64,000 nt of DNA, from contig CM035407.1 of NCBI GenBank assembly GCA_020310875.1, positions 64,750,158-64,814,157 on the forward strand, given 5' to 3'. Source of the DNA: Ceratopteris richardii (Eukaryota > Streptophyta > Polypodiopsida > Polypodiales > Pteridaceae). Positions 53,461 to 64,000 of the stretch are shown in pieces (position 1 is the first letter of the stretch; the number at the start of each line of letters is the position of its first letter). The notes under the pieces were generated by a model. It was not told the origin of the DNA. It did not search any database and saw only the letters and a program-made list of their open reading frames with translations. Made by a program: the position numbers and the translations under genes.

Positions 53461-53599
53461 CCTCACTCTTGAAACATTTACCAAGGGTAGGAGCACTCCT
53501 TCTAAGGTTGAAAGCTGAATAGCGCCTTGTGGAAGCAATTGAGGTACCTTTTATGGTCATATCCATCCTGTGAAAATTTTGAGAGGTGTTTATCATGAT

Positions 53600-54235
53600 A
53601 CTCCTTCCTTTTTAGTTGTTATTTCCTTCTCTCACTCCGAGTTCTTCCATTGGATGAATTCTATAATGTTGTGCTTGGTTTATCTAGTGAGGAACCTTTT
53701 CCGATCCTACCCTTACAAAGCCCTGCATGAATTCCAAACAGGCTATAGCCTCAATGCCATAGAGTAGGTGGAAGGGTGTGTGCCTAGTGGTAGCATTGTA
53801 CGTAGTTCTGTAGGCCCAAAGGACTCCCAAGTTTGCCATGCCCCATGTAGTGAATTGCTGGTGACCCATCTTTTTACGCAGGGTAATTAAAACTTTGTTT
53901 ATGCTTTCTACTTTGCCATTAGCTCTAGGATAATATGCACAAGATTTCGTGTGGAAAGATTTAATACTTCATGAAAATTTATGTCAGAGTTTTATTGATG
54001 AAATGGATACCTTGGTCAGTGATAACTTCGATTGGGTAGCCATATCTTCAAAATATCTGCTCATAGAGGAATGTTGCCACTATATCAGATATGAAATCCA
54101 TTGTTGCAATGACCTCTGCTCACTTAGTACCATACTCTTTTGTTACCAATAAATATTTAGCCTTAGATGGATGCCATTGGATATATGGGGCTCACAAAAT
54201 CCAACCCCCATCTTTCAAAGGGTTTCCATACTATT
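53600..54235 (-). pseudogene. Decayed Ty3/gypsy integrase
   Basis: The minus strand reads KAKYLLVTKEYGTK, WAEVIATMDFISDIVATF-like, ITDQ/ISSIKL, YYPRANGKVESINKVLITL, then LGVLWAYRTTYNATTRHTP and FHLLYGIEAI. This is an integrase core and its C-terminal side in the right order, with several frame changes and stops. Confidence 0.85.
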
Positions 54236-54244
54236 GAAACTATT

Positions 54245-54430
54245 TATATATACCGACTCCCCTTGTAAAAGCTATATAAGCATGACCCATGTTGAGCTTT
54301 ACATAGCATTGCACACTAGTAAGCCCTTCATCTAGAGCTTGCCTAGATCATCATCTAAGCTCCACATTGAGAGCACACGGGTGGACAACATCATCGTTGT
54401 AGCTACATTATGTCATTTTCTTACATCCTC
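54245..54430 (+). mobile_element. LTR-like fragment, inverted partner of 48697-48860
   Basis: Contains a TATA-like GCTATATAAGC (54283-54293) and then GAGCTTTACATAGCATTGC, AAGCCCTTCATCTAGAG and TCCACATTGAGAGCACAC. It sits between gypsy gag (54480-55430) and gypsy integrase (53600-54235), where protease and RT are missing, so it is probably an LTR of another element that replaced or deleted them. Confidence 0.6.
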
Positions 54431-54479
54431 AAGTCCCATAGCTTCTATAACCACTTGTTTATTTTCTATGTCTTTAACC

Positions 54480-55430
54480 CCGTAGCAGGGAAATGAGTCT
54501 ATTGTTTCTATACACTACAAAAGGTCTTAATCATCGTCTACTTCTAACTCTCTCTCCTTATGGATGGAAAATGAATGTGTATTACCTTCTTGCTGCTCCT
54601 CATCCTTACCTGGAGTATCCATCTCCAAGAGGTCTCCCCATTTCGGAATCCTTTCTCCTTTTATTGATATTACATTCACTTGGTAGGAGGAACTCGTTGG
54701 CTACTGCACACATAGTTCTCCCTAGCTCGTACTTGGCCACAATTTTGGATAGTCCTTCGAGTAGTGATCAGTAGCATCCAGGTAGAGCTTGCATGGAGGT
54801 GATCCTTCTAGGATAGGACATCGGCTCTAGAAATGCCCATATTCCCCACACTTATAATACATGATAGGCTTCTTCTTATTAATGGGTTTTCTCTGGGTAT
54901 TGTTGTTGAACCGAGGACTTGTATGCATCACTTCTTGTTGATGCTGTTGGATATTTTGGTTAAACTATGTTCCATGCACCTGAGTTTGGTTGGTTTGAAT
55001 TCCCTTAAGGAAGTAACAACCTCGTGCATCATGGCCAATTTTTCCACAAAACTGGCATATGATCTTCTCGGACTTCGGATAGTCATGATTATTATGACTT
55101 GGTTTATTACATATTGAACACCATATAAAAGCTTTTATGTCTTTTTGAGCTTTCAACTCCTCCACTTCTCATTGAAGATGTGCAATACTATCTTCCCATG
55201 AATTCTTCTCTTCTTGGAACGTCTTTTTTAATGTAAGAGCCTCCAACTCCCTATGCAAGCTTGCCACATAATCCTAGGGAGAAGCTTCTTTGCATGCATC
55301 TCTCCCCTCAAAATTCTGGTGTGCTTCTTCGATCCTAACAGTAGCACCTTCAATGTCTTGTAGAGTTACATTTTCTCTCAATAATTCTCTTTATTTTTGT
55401 TGAGAGGATTTTGGGAGAGCTTTATGAGTC
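54480..55430 (-). pseudogene. Decayed gypsy-like gag with three zinc knuckles
   Basis: The minus strand starts MTHKALPKSSQQ near 55430 and has a coiled-coil-like part (EVEELKAQKDIKAF). CCHC-type knuckles follow: CSICNKPSHNNHDYP, CQFCGKIGHDARGC (intact) and CGEYGHFxSRC near 54840. An acidic region comes after. Stops and frame changes are present. It is followed by an LTR-like fragment and integrase on the same strand. Confidence 0.7.
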
Positions 55431-55569
55431 ATAGACTATGCCTTCTTTGTATGAACTCATAGAGAGTATAAGAAATTAGATTGAAAAATATTTGATTTTA
55501 AACTTAACTAAAAGATTGGACTAAAAAAACTTGCACGAGAACTTGGGCTAAGGACTAAAAACTTAGATG

Positions 55570-58500
55570 AAAAAGTTGGACGAAAAATTCACTAGCTTCA
55601 TAAAACAATGCATAATCCAAAGTAGCACTCACATAACGCAGAGCGCACCTCAGAGCATCCAAATGTGGCTTCCCAAGAACCTGCATAAATTGACTTTCAA
55701 GTCCAACAATGTAGCTTAGATTAGGCCTTGTAATTATGAGATATATCAAACTTCCCACAATTTTCCTGTACATAGTAGCATTTTCCAATGCTTCACCTGA
55801 TGTAGTATCTAACTTCAAATTCTGATGTAATGGCATAGAAATCGGCTTACAATCAACCATATCATACGTTTGCAACATATTCAAGGCATATTGCCTTTGC
55901 GACATCCATATACCTATTTCTGCATGTATAAACTTAATGCCCAAGAAATAGTGCAACACACCAAGATCTTTCATGTCAAATTCCTACATAAGAAGTTGCT
56001 TTACCTCTTTGATGCTTTCTTCATTATCACCACCTACAATCAAGTCATTAACATAGATAGCCACAATTGTGATGCCATCATCATTCTTCCTTGCATATAG
56101 TGAATGATCTGCATCACACATAGAAAATCCAGTGGTGGTCAAGTAATCAGCAATCCTTGCATGCCATGCACGAGGTGCTTGTTTCAGCGCATACAAAGCC
56201 TTTTGCAACCTGCAAACATATTTTGGATGCTTTGAGTCTTCATATCCTTGTGGCTGGTCCATGTATACTTCTTCCTATAACTCACCATGTAGAAAAACAT
56301 TCTTCATATCCATCTGATGCAATGTCCATCCTTTTGCTATAGCTAATGCAACAAGTGTTCTAATAGTAGACATTTTAGCTACATGGTTGAATGCCTCCTC
56401 ATAATCAATGCCATAAGTTTGTGCATATCCTTTTGTAGCCAAATGTGCTTTATACTTGCTTATGCTGCCATCAGCATTGTGCTTTACCTTGTAAACCCAC
56501 TTGCAACCTATGTGTTTCTTTCCTTATGGAAATGGAACCAGATTCCATGTATTGTTTCCATAAAGCGCAGCCATCTCCTCATCCATAGATTTTTCCCAAT
56601 CTGCATTTCCAATTGCATTTCAAAACAAGAGGGTTTAGCATCTTGTAGTACCTTTGTCATGTAGGCATAATGACGAGCCATGTAAATATCACATGTCAAT
56701 CATTGCACTGAATTCCATATCCTCCCAGATCTTCTTGGTCCTGGGTCACTTCTCCTTGTATCATCTGCATGTGCCTTTCTTACTCCTAGAGTCTTCACAG
56801 AAGGCAATCCAAGTTCCTCATCAAGACTCTTTTATGAACCACTTGAATCTCCATCAACGTCTTCAAAACTTGCACATGTTTTATGACCAGCAAAAAGCTT
56901 TTCTTTACCTTCCTTGGATGTATTTGATGAATTTGTTGGACTCAAATTTCCATGCAATCTTCCACTCCATGGAATTGAAACTATTGCTTGGTGATGCATC
57001 CGATCCACTCAAAGCTTGAGATTCTGCACTTGATTTTTCAGCATTTTCTTTGTCATTTGGTTCAAGATTCAGTCCTTCTGTGGCATCTGCATAGAAGCTT
57101 GACATTTCATCAAATACCACATCTCTGCTCACCTTTGGGTTATAACATTTATATCCCTTTTTCTCAAGGGAGTATCCAATGAAGATACACTTTTCTAGCT
57201 TTGGATCAAGCTTCATCCTCAATTCATTTGGAACATGTACATATGCAATACAACCAAAAACTTTCAAATGTGATAAGTTTGGCTTTTTACCTGTAAACTT
57301 CTCTTCAGGTGTAACTTGATGTACAACAGTAGTCGGAGTCCTGTTCATGATGTATACAACAATATGAACAGCTTCTACCCAATAACAATGAGGCATATTC
57401 TTCTTAGCCATCAAGGCTCTTGCTATTTCTACAATATTTCTATTTTTGCATTCAGCAATGCCATTCTGTTGTGGTGTGTACTTGCATGAAAATTGACGTC
57501 GAATTCCATGATTTTTTAGAAAATTGCTAAACTCATTTGACATGTATTCACCTCTTGCATCACATCTTAATGTCTGAATATACTTCCCTGTCTACTTTTC
57601 CACCATAGCTTTAAAAATCTGGAAGTGAGTGAACACCTCACTCTTCTCTTTCATGAAATATACCCACACTTTTCATGTATGGTCATCAATGAAAGTGACA
57701 TAAAACCTGCAACCGCCCATAGATGTGGTCTTTGCAGGACCCCAAACATCTATATGTACTATTTCTAGTATGTTCTCACTAACATGCTTGTCATGTGGAA
57801 ATGATGCTCGACTGTTTTCCAGATTGACATGCTGCACATACTTTTTGCATCTCTACAACCTTGAAATTTGGTAGTCCATGGACAATCTCCTTTGACTGCA
57901 TCAATTTCAGCCTTTGCAAGTTTGCATGTCCAATCCATTTGTGCCAGATCTCTATATCAACAATGACTCCTGCACCTCTTGCAAACATAGTTGCATTCAT
58001 TTCAAGAATTTTCACATTTAAGGTGAACAACCTACCCATTTTGTTTCCTTTGGCAATCAATCTTCCATCCCGTTTGTATTCTACTACATATAAGCCATTA
58101 GCATTGAACCTGACTTATAATCCCTGGTCAACCATTTGTCCAACAGAATCCAGATTCTTTGTTATATTTGCATGCAGCACATCAGCAAGATGTTTTATCT
58201 TCCTGTCCTCCATAGAAAATGCTATGTTTCCTATATGCTCAATAGGGTGTGATGTGTTATCACCTGTTTCAACATATCCAGGAGCTGGCAATTTCTACAA
58301 AGTACTAAACCATTCCACATGACTAGTCATGTGATTTGAAGCACATGAATCAACATACCAGACATTATCATTCAATTTTGAAACATCAGCAGACATCCTA
58401 TTCATCATGTGATGTTGAACCATGAACAACTTCTCAGAATCATTTACACTTGTGGATGCATAGTTGTTTTGCTGCCTTCTGTTATTTTGATTCTTCAACC

Positions 58501-59807
58501 TACAATCACGTTCAAAGTGTCCATGTTTACCACAATTCTAGCATCTTTTACTGTCATTACCTGAATCATTTCTTTGGAAATTGTTGTGACCTCTTTGGCC
58601 CCCCCTTCCTTGAAACTGTCCTCTTCCTCCTACATGATTCTGTTGTTGACCTTGGTCTTGGTTACTATTTCCTCTTCCACTTCCGAAACCTCTATCTCTA
58701 CCTCTTCCTCTACCAGAGTAGAATACCTGCTCAGAACTGGGCTTTCCTTGGGAGTTTGAATCCTCACAAAGATTCTTTTCTTCAATAATCAGCATGGATA
58801 CCAAATTAGCAAAATTCGAAATATTTTCTCTAGTCTGTATAGAAGTTCTGAACTACTTATATGTAGCTCCTAAACCACGAAGGCACACTTCCACCTTATC
58901 ATCATCATCTATATTCACGCCAATAGATGCAAGTGACTCACATATGCTTTTGATTTTCAAGGTGTAGTCACTTACTGACATGCCCTTCTTCTCCAATGTA
59001 TGCAACTCATTCTTGAGTTGCAATTCATATGCCTTTGTATTGGTCTCATACAATGTGACCAAGCTATTCCAAGCCTCTTTCGGAGTCTGGGCATCCTGTA
59101 TGTGCCCAATCATGCTATCTTGTATGCTAATAGATAACCAATACATTACCTTTTGTGCTCCTTGATTCCATTCCTCATATGCTCTTGACTGCTCCATAGT
59201 CCGATTCCTCTCTGGTAACTGCGGAGCATTTTCATTCTCTCCTTTGATGTAATTCCAGTAGCCTTTTCCCATCAGGAAATTCATCATTCTGAATCTCCAA
59301 GCATGGAAGTTGTTCTTGTCCAGCTTATCACTGACTCATTCCATCTGTGATTTCCATTTTTGCAGCAATTCACAACACTGCAAAACACTACAAGCAGCAC
59401 TTCTGCTTGAACAGTATCACACTATGACGTGACAATTCAATCTAAAAAAAATACAGTTTTTGCGTATCAATAGTACACAGAATCTCTTGAAATTTTGGGT
59501 CTGGAATATATGAGTGTCGCCGAACAGGACACAAGTTATAGTTTTGCAAACTAACTTGGTTTTTCTATGGGTCCCACCTTTTGGGCTCAAAATGGAGGTC
59601 GAGATGGCTCCCAAATGCTGATCTGATAAAAACGAGTGACCTTAAATGGATAATTCTCGAAAATATTTTGAGGTCTTCTACCTTCACACTAATTTTCATA
59701 GCAATCTGAGGTCATTTGTGAATCACACTTTCTCCATGCCTTCTCACGTACTCCTCACCATTGACCTTCTCCACGAGTTCTCTACAACCAGATTGGCTCT
59801 GATACCA
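55570..59807 (-). mobile_element. Copia element of family A, 3' truncated, with decayed gag-pol
   Basis: Minus strand, from the primer site (59795-59807) downward: gag (about 59357-58850; NFHAWRFRMMNFLMGKGYW and ENAPQLPERNRTMEQSRAYE); an RG-rich region and CCHC knuckle (NCGKHGHFERDC near 58520); protease (WYVDSCASNHMTS near 58350); pre-integrase (WHKWIGHANLQRLK near 57930); integrase (FLKNHGIRRQFSCKYTPQQ near 57500, YVHVPNELRMKLDPKLEKC); RT ([18 protein letters not shown] near 56260, [11 protein letters not shown] near 56040); and the RT end (SGEALENATMYRKIVGSL near 55790). It stops near 55575 at the start of RNase H, so RNase H and the 3' LTR are lost. Several stops and frame changes are present. 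Confidence 0.9.
59795..59807 (-). other. Primer-binding site of copia family A
   Basis: TGGTATCAGAGCC on the minus strand directly after the 5' LTR, the standard tRNA-Met type site. Confidence 0.9.
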
Positions 59808-60187
59808 TGTCACGAGGAAGGAGATAAGGAAGAGAGCTCACACACACACTCTCACAATCAAAGAGAATCACACACTTAGATTGAGGCAAGGAAGAATGAT
59901 CTTCTTCTTCTTCTTCTATTACATAAAAAGGAATGGACAAGAATTACCTAAAAACAAGAATACAACTACTGCAATATATAAAGACCTATACATAAGGAAA
60001 AACCTAATGTCCACAAATGAGTGAGTTGGAAAGAAACAAATGTGCCATCAATCTCGGTAGATAAATCTAATAAAGCTCAATGAAGTGTCCCTGACATATA
60101 CTGATGTGACCACTATACATGTCAGAGAAATGAAAAAGTGATACATGTCATCCTAGATCATCACATGTTGAGCTTGATATCTCAATA
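59808..60187 (-). repeat. 5' LTR of copia family A
   Basis: 380 bp, from TATTGAGATATC at 60187 (one change from TGTTGAGATATC) to CCTCGTGACA at 59808. The outer 227 bp match the left-edge LTR at 1-230 with few differences. Confidence 0.9.
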
Positions 60188-60735
60188 GTCTGCACCCCCT
60201 ACAGTTACATGCTAGTCTTGACCTATCAATGTTGAGCTTCCAAGCCTCAATCCTCAAGGTACTCATAGTGGTGACTAAACTTCAGCACCAATCCTCAATC
60301 GTAAACTGTAGTTTGCAAATTTTTAGCAGACTAGCATTACACCATGTGGAAAATGGCATTATTAAATAGTGAATGCCCATATTTGTGCAATATGCTTCCA
60401 ACAATAATGTTCCATGCGCATAGGACATAGCATATGATGTAGCACATTAAATTCAAGCATTTTCCATCATGTATGATGCATTCACACAATACTAATAGTA
60501 ATAAGTTATAAGTTAGAACTATGCATCATGAATGCATGCATGATGCATGAATGCATCATCATCTATCATGGTCAATTTTCAGCATCTCTGAGTACTCGTG
60601 CATGATCATCCCTAAGGTATCAAGCGGAAGTCTTGCTCTCATAAGACTTTTTATGAGAGTGAGTTTTGCCTTTCTCTCTCTACTAGGATCCATAATATCT
60701 GTACATATAAACAAAATGGGTTAGAAATCAATATA
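60188..60735. other. Unclassified stretch
   Basis: No gene or element recognised. A dense cluster of TGCAT/ATGCA words (gcatcatgaatgcatgcatgatgcatgaatgcatcatc) lies at about 60518-60565. Confidence 0.5.
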
Positions 60736-62209
60736 TGTACGTGTACATATGTATGCATGTATACGTATGTGTGTGTATATGTATGTGTGTATGCATGTGT
60801 ATGTGTGCACTATGTATGCATGCATATGTGTATATGCATGTGTATGTATGTGTGTATGTTTGTGGGCAAGTATGCATGTGACCTGATGTGCATGTACATA
60901 TATGTATGTATATGTATTTGTGTATATGTATGTATATGTATATGTATGTGTATGCATGTGTATGTGTGTATGCATGCTTATGTGTATATGCATGTGTGTA
61001 TAATATATGTGTACCTATATGTGTGTATGTATATGTAAGTACATATATGTGTGTGTATGTGTATGTAGGTGTATATGTGAGTGTATGTATGTGTGTATAT
61101 GTGAGTGTATCAATATGTGTGTATGTATATGTAAGTACATATATGTGTGTGTATGTGTAAGTAGGTGTATATGTGAGCCTCTGTATGTGTGTATATGTGT
61201 ATATGTGTATGTGGGTGTGTATGTGTGTGTATGCATGTATGTATGTATGTATGCATATGCATGTGCATTATGTATGCATATGTATGCATGTGTGTGTACA
61301 TGTATGTATGTGTGTCTCTATGTATGTGTATGCATATTTATGTTTAGTGTATGTATGTGTGTCTTCATATGTGCATATGTGTGTAGGTATATGTGTATGC
61401 ATGTGTATGTGTCTCTATCTATATATGTATATGTGTATGCATGTGCATGTGTGTATGCATGCATATGTGTATATGCATGTGTGTATGTATGTGTGTATGT
61501 GTATGTATATGTGTGTGTGTGTATGTGTATGTAGATGTATATGTGAGTGTGTGTATGTGTGTATATGTGAGTGCATGTATGTGTGTATATGTGAGTGTAT
61601 CTATATGTGTGTATGTATATGTAAGTATGTATATGTGTGTGTATGTGTTTGTAGGTGTATATGTGAGGTGTATGTGTGTATATGTGTATGTGGGTGTGTA
61701 TGTGTGTGTATGCATGCATGTATGTATGCATATGCATGTACATTATGTATGCATATGCATGTACATTATGTATATGCATGCATGTGTGTGTACGTGTATG
61801 TATGTGTGTCTCTATGTGTGCATATGCATATTTATGTTTAGTGTATGTATGTTTTCATATGTGTGTATGTATGTATGTATGTGTATGCATGTGTACAACA
61901 CAAATGTTTCAGGAGAAATTGATTTTTTTTTAATGAATCCAGAGCATCGCTTACGGGACGCTTTAGTGTCACAAGCAGCGTGCCAATGTCGCTAATACCA
62001 TCGTTGATTAGCAACGCTCTATGCGATGGTCACCAGTAGCATCACATAAGTGATGCTATGCATTGCTTATATGATAATACTTCCCTTTTTTTTAAATAAA
62101 AAAAGCCATCGTCTTTTATGCGATGCTCTGGCCAGTAAGCATCGCATAAGCGATGAAACCCACTTTTTTTCAATGGGGGTTGTCGCTACGCCCCCTATTT
62201 CTAGTAGTG
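60736..62209. mobile_element. 3' part of a second CACTA element
   Basis: Ends ...GTCGCTACGCCCCCTATTT CTAGTAGTG at 62209; the reverse complement CACTACTAGAAATAGGGGGC matches the first CACTA TIR. Before it come degraded GCGACG/CGTCGC subterminal words (61935-62190; many have lost CpG) and a TATGTG minisatellite (60740-61900), the same order as in the first element. No 5' TIR was found near, so it is truncated or its start is beyond recognition. The base composition suggests that it is older than the first copy. Confidence 0.8.
60740..61900 (+). repeat. TATGTG/TATGCA minisatellite (second CACTA element)
   Basis: About 1.16 kb. A higher-order repeat near 480 bp is visible: gtatgcatgtatgtatgtatgtatgcatatgcatgt at about 61229 and a similar segment at about 61706. 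Long low-complexity ORFs in it are artefacts. Confidence 0.88.
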
Positions 62210-62435
62210 AGAGACTAAAACCCAAAAGTCACACATTTGTATTCACTTGTTTGAATACAAGTATCATGGAGCAAACTAGTGACATGTATCATGGAGCTAC
62301 TATCATCTAAAGATCAGTGCACAGAGTGAGTTTGGAGCTGAAAGTTGAGCAACACAGTCTTTGAGGTGAACATCCTAACATGCACAACTACAAAATTTGT
62401 TTACTCACTCATAGGGCATGAAACAGCACAAAATT
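62210..62435. other. Unclassified stretch after the second CACTA element
   Basis: No gene, LTR or repeat recognised. Confidence 0.5.
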
Positions 62436-62439
62436 AGTA

Positions 62440-62700
62440 TTGTGAGTGGCGTATCGTGGGAGTAAGTAGAGATTTTGTAACCAAAGGCATGTAGGGGTGA
62501 CAAGAAGAGCACAAGGGACCCACAAATATAAAAATTGCAAAATTTGGACTCCTAAAAGTCCAAATATCGTGATCGGTTGAGTTTGGTGTTGTGATACCAA
62601 ATGCCCATGTGTCATGATACTTGGTAGGTATCATGTATCACTGTTACCTTATACTCCTCGTGTATCACAATACCTAGGTATTGTGTATCGTCGGTGTCGT
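62440..62700 (+). repeat. Decayed TATCGTG-type repeat, including a 20-bp palindrome
   Basis: Words tatcgtg, atatcgtgatcgg, gttgtgatacc, gtcatgatac, ggtatcatgtatcac and tgtatcgtcggtgtcgtg recur. A perfect 20-bp palindrome CACAATACCTAGGTATTGTG is at 62666-62685. These look like CpG-depleted versions of the TATCGCGACAC units in the giant gypsy leader, and they precede a related gag on the same strand. Confidence 0.5.
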
Positions 62701-63244
62701 GAAGGGGCTCAGTTGGGTGGATCAGGCCAACTCTCGGTGTTCTGATGATGGCGCACATAGGGTGCTTCAAGCAAGCTCAGATGGTGGTATGGAGACTCAA
62801 AAAGAAAATAAAAACTCAAGAAATTTGATCAGATCACTTACACAATTCATCATCATGAGTTAAATGAGATATGGCAATAAGTGTAGAGAGAATTGGAAGA
62901 GAGGAGGTAGGGGAACATTGGAAATAGATTCATAATAATAAGTGTTCATACAATTGTAATGTAAATAATGAAAAATACATGTTACCAATTAAAAATTGAT
63001 CATAATGTTGCTTCATGAAGTTCACAAATACTTCATCATGTGTAGATCCACCTCCATCACCTAGATATGTATAGTTCTCCCCACCACTTCAAGCAAGTGT
63101 AGAGAAACTCCTTCCTCTAAGTAGATGAAGATAACCTCCTCCTTCTTCAATGATAATGCTCCTTCTTCCTTTCAATCCTCCAACTATGATCAAACTCCTC
63201 CAACGATAAGAAATCCTTCTTCATCCATGAGATGATATTCTCTC

Positions 63245-63910
63245 CAAGATGATGTCTTCAAAATGACCCCCAGCTGGACGACATCTTTGTCCAATACGAA
63301 TCTTTTGGCCTCACCCTTATTGGAACAATGCTATCTTGGTTCCAACCTTTGGATCCCCAATTGTTTTGTAAATATTGAGCAATTCTTTCAAGAATTCATT
63401 GGTGAGTTCGACAAGAGGGGTATCAAGTACAACTCTTCTTTAATCCGTAGCTTCAAATAGACTCCTAATGAGTCTATAAAATCTATACCCAGATGATTCA
63501 ATCAATATGTAGATAGGTGTCCCATGACGGAGAGAACCTCTCAATAGAAGATGATATCTATGTTCTTAGAGGGCCTGACCGATGGGACATTAAGAACTTA
63601 GGTTTATGTGAAACGATTGTAGACATTAAGTGACTGTCTACAGGAATGCATAGACCTAGAAGACAGCCTAGCAGATGCCACAAGATCTGAAGGTATGACC
63701 AATAATGTGACCTTCCACACCAGCAATGTAGAAGAACTTGCTTATTTAGTGGCCAAGAAAATTAGGTGTCCAAGGACACAAAAGCTACTAGAATCCTCCC
63801 TTGAGGGTACCCAAGCTAAGATGATGTATGCATTTTGGTGGAGACCATCCATCTCATACTTGCATAAGAGGAGGACTAGTTCCCCCACAAACCTATCAAT
63901 ATAATAGGCA
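63245..63910 (+). pseudogene. Decayed gag related to the giant gypsy element
   Basis: The reading DDIFVQYESFGLTLIGTMLS, WFQPLD, GEFDKRGIKYNSSLIRSF, RCPMTE, MFLEGLTDGTLRT and NNVTFHTSNVEELAYLVAKK parallels the giant gag at about residues 350-560 (FTQYNAFGLTL, WFQPLN, RCPMPE, VALFLDGF, SIEELAEKVAQKL). Stops and frame changes are present. It runs to about 63910 near the window edge, so the rest of the element may continue beyond 64000. Confidence 0.82.
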
Positions 63911-64000
63911 ACTGGCCTAGGGACCCAATTTGTATTGTCAGATTGAACAAAAATAAACTAATAATGGCACTAAAAATTGTCTCTTCAATAGACCCTCTAC

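Noticed and set aside
60757..61995. Long Cys/Val/Tyr-rich ORFs
   Set aside because: Same TATGTG minisatellite artefact as in the first CACTA copy.

Overview
This is a plant nuclear window, about 85-90% decipherable as transposable elements, with one ordinary host gene. The host gene is an intact PLS-type pentatricopeptide repeat (PPR) protein of 742 residues at 41215-43443. Its repeat style, together with captured fragments of two plant gene families (a DCD-domain protein and an MCTP), marks the organism as a land plant. The PPR phrasing resembles fern (leptosporangiate) PPR families, but that assignment is an impression and not proof.

Left third (1-23.3 kb): a nested stack on an old minus-strand Ty3/gypsy element. 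The old element begins near 22.6-23.3 kb (leader/LTR remnant). Its gag is split by a 16,672-bp young Ty3/gypsy element (5515-22186, TSD ACCAT, LTRs of 580 bp with one difference noted). Its reverse transcriptase (RT) is split by a Ty1/copia element (302-3941, TSD CTTCT). It is cut again at 230 by a second copia LTR that runs off the left edge. The giant element has an uninterrupted 3084-codon gag-pol with a second retropepsin-like domain after the integrase and two H2C2 zinc modules. It also has an uninterrupted 1414-codon third ORF ending at the polypurine tract, and a leader with about 21 tandem TCGCGATA units. Splice-like signals could produce a subgenomic RNA for the third ORF.

Middle (23.3-39.5 kb): decayed copia fragments, one of them interrupted by a gag-only LTR element (24284-27154, TSD TTAAC). 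There are tRNA-derived SINE-like sequences and a 2-kb unclassified stretch. A decayed copia element (31.4-39.5 kb) is split by a 6.1-kb CACTA DNA transposon (32898-38993, TSD ATT). The CACTA carries duplicated, intron-containing fragments of a DCD-domain gene and of an MCTP gene, about eight 173-bp tandem units made from a DCD exon, and a 1.7-kb TATGTG array.

Right part (39.5-64 kb): an AT-rich gap, the PPR gene, two old LTR relics, a decayed minus-strand copia element (44.7-47.9 kb), a long stretch of decayed gypsy material (about 48-55.4 kb), a copia element of the same family as the left-edge LTR (55.6-60.2 kb), the 3' end of a second CACTA element (60.7-62.2 kb), and gag of a degraded relative of the giant gypsy element at the right edge.

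Functionally, only the PPR gene and the giant gypsy element look currently able to make proteins. Everything else shows stops, frameshifts or truncation. Families, boundaries and TSDs were read directly from the sequence by eye; no alignment or database search was run.
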